20,111 nucleotides of DNA. It comes from Pseudomonadota bacterium. GTDB taxonomy: Bacteria > Myxococcota_A > UBA796 > SXON01. Shown piece by piece: positions 14,912 to 20,111 of the stretch. The notes under the pieces were generated by a model. It did not search any database. It was not told where the DNA came from and saw nothing but the letters and a program-made list of their open reading frames with translations. Position 1 is the first letter of the stretch. Every line of letters begins with the position of its first letter. Location: the NCBI GenBank assembly GCA_005776735.1, contig SXOM01000287.1, positions 1 to 20,111 of the forward strand, written 5' to 3'. Both the position numbers and the translations under genes were made by a program.

Positions 14912-15425
14912 CCTCCGCCGTCTCGCGGTAGCCGGCGACCAGGCGCAGGTACTCGTCGCGGCCGTGGCGGATGCGCTCCCGGTCCCGCTCGGTCAGTTGG
15001 CGCACGATGCGTGCGGGCGAACCCAGGACGAGCGACCCGGTCGGGACGCGCATCCCCCCGGGCACCAACGCCCCGGCGCCGATGATGCACCAGGGCTCGA
15101 CGTGGCAGTTATCGAGGAGGATGCTGCCCATCCCCACGAGCACGTCGTCTTCGACCACGCAGCCGTGGAGGATCGCGCGGTGGCCGATGGTGCACCGCGC
15201 CCCGATGGTCACGACCGACACCCCACCGGTCCCGTGGGCCACCACGCCGTCCTGCACGTTGGTCTCTTCGCCGATGGTCACCTTGCCCTGGTCTCCGCGG
15301 AGCACGGCGGCGGGCCACACGTTCACCCGCGCGGCGAGCTCGACGTCGCCGAGCACGAAGACGCCGGGGTGCACCCACGCGTCGGGGTGGATGACCGGTC
15401 GTAGCGCACCGTAGGGTTCGATCAT
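14895..15425 (-). CDS. Gamma-class carbonic anhydrase-like (left-handed beta-helix) protein
   Basis: The 176-residue product follows the hexapeptide-repeat left-handed beta-helix pattern and ends in the usual long C-terminal helix (RIVRQLTERDRERIRHGRDE). It retains the gamma-carbonic anhydrase/YrdA-like residues: RGDQGKVTIGEETNVQDG (Arg43, Asp45, Gln58) and three putative metal-ligand histidines, His64, His82 and His87, with the typical HRAILHG spacing. It lacks the acidic loop of the archaeal Cam enzyme. Many members of this subgroup show little or no CO2 hydration, so activity is uncertain. It is cytoplasmic, with no signal peptide. Confidence 0.9.
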   Translation of the reverse strand: MIEPYGALRPVIHPDAWVHPGVFVLGDVELAARVNVWPAAVLRGDQGKVTIGEETNVQDGVVAHGTGGVSVVTIGARCTIGHRAILHGCVVEDDVLVGMGSILLDNCHVEPWCIIGAGALVPGGMRVPTGSLVLGSPARIVRQLTERDRERIRHGRDEYLRLVAGYRETAEVSRTS

Positions 15426-15558
15426 GGGCGGTGGCTATTCCGGCACCGGCCAGGACGGTGCGCCCCGGGGTGCAGGTCGGTGAGCGGGGCCACGCCCCCA
15501 TGGCGTCCCGGCGCGCGGCGGCCCCGGAGTCCTTCGGGACGGTCGCGGCGCGCCGGCC

Positions 15559-16512
15559 TCAGGCTTCGCACGTCGCGAAGTAGAGCGTGGCGCCGACACC
15601 CTCGGAGGTCTGCCACCAACCGCCGATGGTCGGGTCCCAGGCGACGGCTTCCACCTGCTCCTGGTCGGCCGCCCGCAGCTCGGTCCGGGGGGCGTCGGCC
15701 AGGCCGGCGAGCGAGTCGCCATCGAGCTCGTAGCGCCAGGCGTGCGCGTAGGTCCGGAGGAGGAGGCCCCCCTCGTCGGCCCACAGGTCGGCCGCGGTCA
15801 CCCGGGAAGACCACGCGTCGTCCCCGGGCGCGGCGACCTGCACCTGCGCGGTGACGCCGAAGCGGCCGTCGCGGAGCACGAGCACCTCGGTCGTCCCGTC
15901 GTCGCGCTTGGACAAGAGCGTGGGGGTGCCGTCGGCGTCGATCACCAGCGCCTCGACGTTGTGGGGGCCGTCGACGTACCGGACGGGCACCGCGCTGAGG
16001 AGCTCCGCGGCGCCGTCCTCGGGTTCGGGCTCGGCGACGACGTAGAGCGCGGCGTCGGTGCGGACCAGCCCGTTGTCGCCGACGTCGGCGATCCACAAGC
16101 AGTCGATGTCGCCGCACGGGGCGATCGCCAGGTCCTCCCAGTCCACGTTCGGGACCGGCAGTCGAACCGTGGCGAGCAGGCTGCCGTCGATGTCCAAGGC
16201 GTAGAGCTCTGCGGCGTTGCCGCTGTCCTCGAGCACCCACAGGACGCCGGGGTGCGTCCGCGAGGCCACCATGCCGCTGACCTCGTCCAGGGCGCGGGGG
16301 AGCGTGCCCACCGCGGTGGGCGCACCGAGGGACGGGCAGGCCGGACCGTCGCTGACCTCGGCGGTGTCTCCCTCGAAGCCGGGGTCCAGGTCGCCGAGGC
16401 CGGCGCCGGGGTCGTCCGCGCGGACCCCCGGTTCCAGGTCCGGGCCGGCGTCGTCCCAGGTGGAGAGGACCTCGGGGGTGGAGGCGGTGCAGGCGGCGAA
16501 CACGAAAAACAT
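15559..16512 (-). CDS. Beta-propeller-like lipoprotein
   Basis: This is a 317-residue protein starting MFFVFAAC, with lipidated Cys8 and an acidic Pro/Asp/Gly linker to about residue 60. The rest has the repeated strand pattern of a propeller. It includes segments known from phytase-like and SdiA-regulated-like propellers: EVSGMVASRTHPGVLWVLEDSGN, YALDIDGSLLATVRL, VDWEDLAIAP, CLWIADVGDN, HNVEALVIDADG and QVEAVAWDP. A role as an extracytoplasmic binding protein or esterase-like enzyme is conceivable, but no catalytic set is clear. The frame reaches 16566, but the extra 18 residues hold no basic signal region, so I start at 16512. A 133-bp spacer separates it from the carbonic-anhydrase-like gene downstream. 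Confidence 0.72.
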   Translation of the reverse strand: MFFVFAACTASTPEVLSTWDDAGPDLEPGVRADDPGAGLGDLDPGFEGDTAEVSDGPACPSLGAPTAVGTLPRALDEVSGMVASRTHPGVLWVLEDSGNAAELYALDIDGSLLATVRLPVPNVDWEDLAIAPCGDIDCLWIADVGDNGLVRTDAALYVVAEPEPEDGAAELLSAVPVRYVDGPHNVEALVIDADGTPTLLSKRDDGTTEVLVLRDGRFGVTAQVQVAAPGDDAWSSRVTAADLWADEGGLLLRTYAHAWRYELDGDSLAGLADAPRTELRAADQEQVEAVAWDPTIGGWWQTSEGVGATLYFATCEA

Positions 16513-16573
16513 GACGGCCCCGGAGGATCCCCCGATCGGATCGATCGCCGCCGGGGGTGAGGCCACGCCTCGG

Positions 16574-16602
16574 TTGCACGATCACGCCTGGATCGGTTAG
16601 CC
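16574..16602 (+). promoter_or_regulatory. Weak candidate promoter for rpsD
   Basis: TTGCAC (16574-16579) is separated by 17 bases from TTAGCC (16597-16602). The -35-like part is fair and the -10-like part poor. The position, about 100 bp before the rpsD start, would make the two hairpins at 16610-16655 part of the mRNA leader. Confidence 0.25.
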
Positions 16603-16609
16603 CGCGGGG

Positions 16610-16655
16610 CCGCCCAATCCTGGGCGGTCGGCGTCGGCCCACGAGAATCCTCTCG
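16610..16655 (+). promoter_or_regulatory. Twin leader hairpins with identical ATCC loops upstream of rpsD
   Basis: Two perfect hairpins follow one another in the 187-bp region before rpsD: CCGCCCA-ATCC-TGGGCGG (16610-16627) and CGAGA-ATCC-TCTCG (16642-16655). Both have the loop ATCC closed by an A-T pair. They could form a leader RNA element, for example an S4-binding autoregulatory site as known for other r-protein operons. That role is inference. Confidence 0.4.
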
Positions 16656-16683
16656 AACCCCCCGACACCGCGTAATTCGCACC

Positions 16684-16690
16684 AAAGGAG
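16684..16690 (+). promoter_or_regulatory. Strong Shine-Dalgarno of rpsD
   Basis: AAAGGAG lies nine bases before the ATG at 16700 and fixes the rpsD start. It is the most consensus-like ribosome site in the window and lies in an unusually A-rich patch, as expected for a highly expressed gene. Confidence 0.8.
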
Positions 16691-16699
16691 CCATACAAC

Positions 16700-17317
16700 A
16701 TGGCACGTTATCGTGGACCCCGGCTTGCTCGTTGCCGGCGCGTGGGCGTGGTGCTTCCCGGTCTCACCACGGCGGCTACGCTCGACCGTGCGACCCCCCC
16801 GGGACAGCACGGCGCGCGACGCAAGGGCAAGTCCAGCGACTTCAAGGATCGCCTGATCGAGAAGCAGAAGATGCGGTGGCACTACGGCATCCTCGAGAAG
16901 CAGTTCCGCCGCTACGTGGCGGAGGCTTCCCGGCGGAAGGGCCCGACCGGCCGCCTCCTGGTCACCCTGCTCGAGTCCCGGCTCGACAACCTCGTGTGGC
17001 GCCTCGGCCTCGCCGCGACCATCCCGGCCGCGCGTCAGCTCGTGGTCCACGGCCACATCTGCGTCGAGGGCAAGCGGGTCGACCGTCCGTCCTTCAGCGT
17101 GAAGGTCGGCCAGAAGATCTCCGTGCACGACAAGTCGCGGGCCAAGCCGTTCGTCCAGACCGCGCTCGAGCTCGCGGCCACCAGGGTCCGCCCGGGCTTC
17201 CTCGAGTTCGATCCGGCCACGGCCACCGGCCGCCTGGTCACCGAGCCGCAGCGCGAAGACCTCCCGGTCGAGTGCGATCCGCAGAAGATCGTCGAGTTCT
17301 ACTCGCAGCAGCTCTGA
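16700..17317 (+). CDS. rpsD: 30S ribosomal protein S4
   Basis: This is a 205-residue protein of normal S4 length. It begins MARYRGPRLARCRRVG and contains the conserved PPGQHGARR, KQKMRWHYGILEKQFRRYV, GPTGRLLVTLLESRLDNLVWRLG and the S4 RNA-binding domain ARQLVVHGHICVEGKRVDRPSF. It binds 16S rRNA early in 30S assembly. Only one cysteine (Cys12) is near the N-terminus, so this is the zinc-free (C-) form. It stands alone here, outside the alpha operon (no rpsM, rpsK or rpoA beside it), with its own structured leader and a terminator 14 bp after the stop. Confidence 0.98.
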   Translation: MARYRGPRLARCRRVGVVLPGLTTAATLDRATPPGQHGARRKGKSSDFKDRLIEKQKMRWHYGILEKQFRRYVAEASRRKGPTGRLLVTLLESRLDNLVWRLGLAATIPAARQLVVHGHICVEGKRVDRPSFSVKVGQKISVHDKSRAKPFVQTALELAATRVRPGFLEFDPATATGRLVTEPQREDLPVECDPQKIVEFYSQQL

Positions 17318-17330
17318 GCCTCGGGGCTCC

Positions 17331-17372
17331 CGGCGCCCGTTCCGCTTCGGCGGGGCGGGCGTCGTCGCTTTT
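17331..17372 (+). terminator. Intrinsic terminator of rpsD with TTCG tetraloop
   Basis: A 12-bp stem pairs CGCCCGTTCCGC (17334-17345) with GCGGGGCGGGCG (17350-17361), with two G-U wobbles, around a TTCG tetraloop. It extends by three further pairs, one of them a wobble, to 17331 and 17364. TCGCTTTT follows. It starts 13 bases after the rpsD stop and lies between convergent genes. The T-run is short and slightly displaced, but the stem is very stable. Confidence 0.75.
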
Positions 17373-17441
17373 GGACGCGGCGCCGCGACCGTCCCGAAGC
17401 GGGCAGGGTCCGGCGCGCCGCGCGCACGATGCGCGGGCGCC

Positions 17442-18008
17442 CTACTCGGCGGCGGTGTCTCCGTCGTCGACATCCACCGGGTCCAGCGCCGCGATGACCT
17501 CGACCTCGTCGGTCGCCGTGCGCCCTTCGAGGTCGGTCGCCTGCATGCGGAGCAGGAGCGTCTCGCCACCGAGCAGCTCGGGCGGCGTGTCGGCCTCGCC
17601 GTCGGCCAGGGCGGTGACATCGAGGATGCCGTACATCCCGGCGTACCAGCCCCCGCACCCGTCGTCGTGCGGCACGAGCATCACCTTGAAGTTGCCGTAG
17701 CTGACCTGGGCGTCGTCGTGCGCGGGCCAGTGGATGGTGTAGATCAGCGTGACGATGTCGCCGGCGTGGCGCACGTCGGCGCCGGCGAGGATGTGCCAGC
17801 CGCCCTGGGGGCCGTGCACCATCGTCTGGGGGCTGCCCGCGGGCATCTCGGTCCAGGTGGGGCGCCCGAGGTCGTCGCTGCCGCTGCCGCCGAGGGCGAC
17901 CGTGGCCGGCACCTCGAGGCAGCCGGGCGGCGCCACCTCGGCCGTGTCGGCCGCGCCGAGCGCCGCATCGGCGCCGCAGCCGGCCATCGAGAGCGCCAGG
18001 ACGATCAC
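17442..18008 (-). CDS. Small hypothetical lipoprotein
   Basis: The 188-residue product starts at a GTG: (M)IVLALSMAGC gives a lipobox MAGC with Cys11, then a short tether (GADAALGAADTAEVAPPG). Its body contains HGPQGGWHILAGADV, VTLIYTIHW, NFKVMLVPHDDGCGGWYAGMYGILDV and LLLRMQATDLEGRTATDEVEVIA, which look like strands of one or two beta-sandwich domains. It ends in an acidic DVDDGDTAAE tail. I do not recognise the family. The GTG start overlaps the TGA of the upstream reductase (GTGA), with CAAGG before it, so the two are translationally coupled. Confidence 0.7.
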   Translation of the reverse strand: MIVLALSMAGCGADAALGAADTAEVAPPGCLEVPATVALGGSGSDDLGRPTWTEMPAGSPQTMVHGPQGGWHILAGADVRHAGDIVTLIYTIHWPAHDDAQVSYGNFKVMLVPHDDGCGGWYAGMYGILDVTALADGEADTPPELLGGETLLLRMQATDLEGRTATDEVEVIAALDPVDVDDGDTAAE

Positions 18009-18811
18009 GCCTTGAGTGTAGCCTTCTTCTGCGATGCGTCGCAGACCATGCGCACCACGCCGGGCGCCAGGCGCTGCGCGAGCGCGCTGGACCACCCGTC
18101 GAACCCGGGGATGATCTCGTAGGTGCCGCCGGCCATTCCCGCCAGCATGGCCTCGGCGACGGCGGCGGCGGGCAGCGTCTTGACGTTGCCGGCGATGGCC
18201 TTGGTCTCGGCCGGCTTGTACTGGTTCTCGAACGCGAGCTGCGGCGTGTCGGTGTCGGGGGGCAGGCACACCGACACGCGGATGTTGTGGGGCCACATCT
18301 CGGCGCGGAGGCACTGGGAGAAGCCGGACAACGCGAACTTCGTCGCGGAGTAGGCGGTGTATCCGTAGATTCCGATGACGCCGGCCATCGAGGAGACGTT
18401 GAGGATGTGGCCGCCGCCGCGCTTTTGCATCGACGGGATGAGCGCCTTGCAGCAATGGACGGTCCCGAAGTAGTTGATGTCCATCATCCAGCGGAACTGC
18501 TCGGTGCCGAGCTCGAGGAACCGCCCCGGCATGACGACGCCGGCGTTGTTGATGAGCATGTCGACGGGGTGGGCCTCGGCGTGCGCGGTGGCGCGGGCCA
18601 TGACCTCGGCCTCGTTGGCGATGTCCAGCGGCAGGGCCAGCGCCTTGGGGCCGAGCTCGGCGCGCGCGGCCTCGAGCACGTCGGCGCGCCGGGCGGCGAT
18701 GGTGACGGTGGCCCCGGCCTTGACGAGCCGTTGGGCCGCGGCGAGGCCGATGCCGCTGGAGCCGCCGGTGATGAAGACGTGTTTGCCCGAGAAGTAGGTG
18801 TCGATCGACAT
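18005..18811 (-). CDS. Short-chain dehydrogenase, 3-ketodihydrosphingosine reductase (KDSR)-like
   Basis: This 268-residue classical SDR has the NADP(H) glycine motif TGGSSGIG (15-22), the NNAG motif (88-91) and catalytic residues Asn112, Ser141, Tyr154 and Lys158 (YSATK). The ARR after the second strand (39-42) favours NADPH. The segment PPDTDTPQLAFENQYKP, followed by ETKAIAG, is strongly reminiscent of eukaryotic KDSR/FVT1, which reduces 3-ketosphinganine in sphingolipid synthesis. No serine palmitoyltransferase is nearby, so the substrate is inferred. It lacks the N-terminal membrane anchor of the eukaryotic enzyme. It is divergent from dtd with only a 30-bp spacer, and its stop overlaps the start of the downstream lipoprotein. 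Confidence 0.85.
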   Translation of the reverse strand: MSIDTYFSGKHVFITGGSSGIGLAAAQRLVKAGATVTIAARRADVLEAARAELGPKALALPLDIANEAEVMARATAHAEAHPVDMLINNAGVVMPGRFLELGTEQFRWMMDINYFGTVHCCKALIPSMQKRGGGHILNVSSMAGVIGIYGYTAYSATKFALSGFSQCLRAEMWPHNIRVSVCLPPDTDTPQLAFENQYKPAETKAIAGNVKTLPAAAVAEAMLAGMAGGTYEIIPGFDGWSSALAQRLAPGVVRMVCDASQKKATLKA

Positions 18812-18841
18812 GGGCGGGCTGCTATCCGTTACGCGGGGGGG

Positions 18842-19276
18842 ATGCGCGCAGTGATCCAGCGGGTGCGGAGCGCCCGGGTGACGGTCGACGGAGAGGTCGT
18901 GGGCGCCGTGGGTGCCGGCCTGCTCGTGCTCCTCGGCGTCGCGCCGGGCGACGGACCGGGCGAGGTGGCGTGGATGGCCGACAAGGTGGCCGGTCTGCGC
19001 ATCTTCGCCGACGACGAGGGGAAGATGAACCGGTCCGTCGGCGACATCGGGGGCGGCGTGCTCGTGGTGTCGCAGTTCACCCTGTACGGCGACGTCGCGA
19101 AGGGGCGCCGGCCGTCGTTCGGTGGCGCTGCGCGGCCCGAGGTCGCGGCGCCGCTCTACGAGGCGGTGGCCGACGCGCTCGGCGCCGCCCGTGGGCGTTT
19201 CGGCGCCGACATGCAGGTGGAGTTGGTGAACGACGGGCCGGTCACGCTGGTGCTCGACTCGCCGGTGCGGTCGTGA
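18842..19276 (+). CDS. dtd: D-aminoacyl-tRNA deacylase
   Basis: The 144-residue product has normal Dtd length and carries both family signatures: SQFTLYGD (from residue 77) and the Gly-cisPro motif in NDGPVT (GPVT at 132-135). It begins with the typical MRAVIQRVRSARVTVDGEVVG. Dtd removes D-amino acids (and glycine from tRNA-Ala) after mischarging, acting in the cytoplasm as chiral proofreading. The ATG at 18842 is preceded only by a G-run, a modest ribosome site. Its TGA overlaps the GTG of the next gene. Confidence 0.96.
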   Translation: MRAVIQRVRSARVTVDGEVVGAVGAGLLVLLGVAPGDGPGEVAWMADKVAGLRIFADDEGKMNRSVGDIGGGVLVVSQFTLYGDVAKGRRPSFGGAARPEVAAPLYEAVADALGAARGRFGADMQVELVNDGPVTLVLDSPVRS

Positions 19277-20052
19277 GCGCCGAGCTGCGCGCCCTCGCGG
19301 ATCACGCGGCGGCGGCGGGCCGGAAGGCGGGCGCGCTGCTCCGCGCCCGGCCGGCGCAGGTCCGCCACAAGGGGGCGATCGACCTGGTCACCGAGGTCGA
19401 TCTCGCGAGCGAACGCACGATCCGCGAGGTGTTGGCCCCGCTCGGCATCCCGGTCCAGGGCGAAGAAGACGGGGGGGTCACCACCGGCGACCGGTGGGTG
19501 GTCGACCCGCTGGACGGCACGACCAACTTCGTGCACGGCTACCCCGCGTACTGCGTGAGCATCGCGCTGGTACACGGCGAAGCGCCGGTGATCGGCGTGA
19601 TCTACGACCCGGTGCGCGACCACCTGTACTCCGCGGTCGCGCGCGGGGGCGCCCGTCGGAACGGGGAGCTGCTCCAGGTCAGCGAAACGCGCACGCTCGA
19701 CGATGCGTTGTGCGTGACGGGCTTCCCGTACGACCGCCGCGACCACGCCCACGTCTACCTCGCGTACGTGGAGCGGGTCTTGCAGCGGACGCAGGGAATG
19801 CGTCGCAGCGGGAGCGCGGCGATGGACCTTGCCACGATCGCGGCCGGCCAGGTCGACGTGTTCTGGGAGTTCGGGCTCAAGGCGTGGGACACCGCCGCGG
19901 GGCAGGTGCTGGTGGTGGAAGCGGGTGGGGTCGTGTCGCGCCTGAGCGGCCTGCCACACCGGCCCGGCGCGCCGAGCGTGCTGGCGACCAATCCGTGGCT
20001 GCACGAGGGCGTGGTGCAGCTCTTCGCCGACCTCGCGGGCGCGCGCGGGTAG
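19273..20052 (+). CDS. Inositol monophosphatase family protein
   Basis: The 259-residue product has the FIG/IMPase metal site: GEED (63-66), DPLDGTTNFVHG with Asp78 and Asp81, and WDTAAG with Asp206. Two or three Mg2+ ions would support hydrolysis of inositol-1-phosphate or a related sugar or nucleotide phosphate; SuhB-like and CysQ-like roles cannot be separated from motifs alone, though the FVHGYP pattern favours IMPase/SuhB. The start is the GTG at 19273, overlapping the dtd stop (GTGA), which indicates coupling. In-frame alternatives further downstream would remove the first helix. Confidence 0.92.
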   Translation: MSAELRALADHAAAAGRKAGALLRARPAQVRHKGAIDLVTEVDLASERTIREVLAPLGIPVQGEEDGGVTTGDRWVVDPLDGTTNFVHGYPAYCVSIALVHGEAPVIGVIYDPVRDHLYSAVARGGARRNGELLQVSETRTLDDALCVTGFPYDRRDHAHVYLAYVERVLQRTQGMRRSGSAAMDLATIAAGQVDVFWEFGLKAWDTAAGQVLVVEAGGVVSRLSGLPHRPGAPSVLATNPWLHEGVVQLFADLAGARG

Positions 20053-20111
20053 GCCGGCCCGCTCGAAGTTCGACGTCGCCGCGCTCACCGAGCGTTGGGG
20101 CGGTGCGGCCC
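20053..20111. other. Unassigned window edge
   Basis: 59 bases after the phosphatase stop. A plus frame reads ARSKFDVAALTERWGGAA without a visible start codon, so it may be the beginning of another gene with an uncertain start, or non-coding sequence. The window ends too soon to decide. Confidence 0.2.

Noticed and set aside
15440..15558. Possible terminator or small gene in the 133-bp spacer
   Set aside because: Only a weak 6-bp hairpin around CCCGGAGTCCTTCGGG without T-run is seen, and no convincing short gene.
16610..16680. Possible tRNA in the rpsD leader because of hairpins and a CTCGAACCC string
   Set aside because: No acceptor stem, no proper D or anticodon arm and no GTTCGA T-loop could be built.
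15422..17620. Minus-strand open frame of 732 codons across the beta-propeller lipoprotein and rpsD
   Set aside because: It overlaps rpsD on the opposite strand and is a GC-driven shadow.

Overview
This is a very GC-rich (about 70% by eye), densely coded bacterial window. The gene content suggests a large-genome, predatory or soil-type deltaproteobacterium, most likely Myxococcota or a neighbouring uncultured lineage. It has many small lipoproteins with acidic Asp/Thr/Ser/Ala linkers, two large surface lipoproteins built from MopE-type metal-binding repeats and FG-GAP units, an ECF sigma/anti-sigma pair and a eukaryote-like sphingolipid-type reductase. The assignment is inferred from content; there is no rRNA to prove it.

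Layout. 1-544 is the 3' end of an unknown gene, meeting a convergent lipoprotein gene (541-1281) with overlapping stop codons. 1404-2991 is a tight three-gene plus-strand operon: ECF sigma factor, membrane zinc-binding anti-sigma factor and periplasmic Spy/CpxP-like protein, an envelope-stress sensing module. 3092-7710 is a minus-strand run transcribed in the order ICMT-like membrane methyltransferase, giant MopE/FG-GAP lipoprotein, thioredoxin-like lipoprotein. 7872-9422 is a divergent B12-binding-type radical SAM gene. 9426-13551 is a second minus-strand run: chalcone-isomerase-like exported protein, multi-domain MopE/LTD/FG-GAP lipoprotein, EamA transporter. 13670-14911 is a DEAD-box helicase, overlapping tail to tail with a gamma-carbonic-anhydrase-like protein (14895-15425, minus). 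Upstream of that on the minus strand is a beta-propeller lipoprotein (15559-16512). rpsD (16700-17317) stands alone with a structured leader and a strong terminator. 17442-18811 (minus) is a translationally coupled pair, a KDSR-like reductase and a small lipoprotein. 18842-20052 (plus) is a coupled pair, dtd and an inositol-monophosphatase family gene.

The main discovery is at 3092-3820. Two open frames that look like separate genes are in the same frame and are split only by a UGA. That UGA falls exactly at the first position of a thioredoxin CxxC motif, giving Thr-Sec-Gly-Tyr-Cys. It is followed at once by a hairpin whose position and loop closely resemble the E. coli fdhF SECIS element. 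I read this as one gene for a 242-residue thioredoxin-like selenolipoprotein that automated annotation would break in two. No selenocysteine machinery lies in the window, so the call rests on the frame, the motif and the hairpin.

A second theme is export. Almost every predicted secreted protein has an extremely short signal peptide without a basic N-terminus, and in two cases an in-frame upstream stop rules out a longer start.
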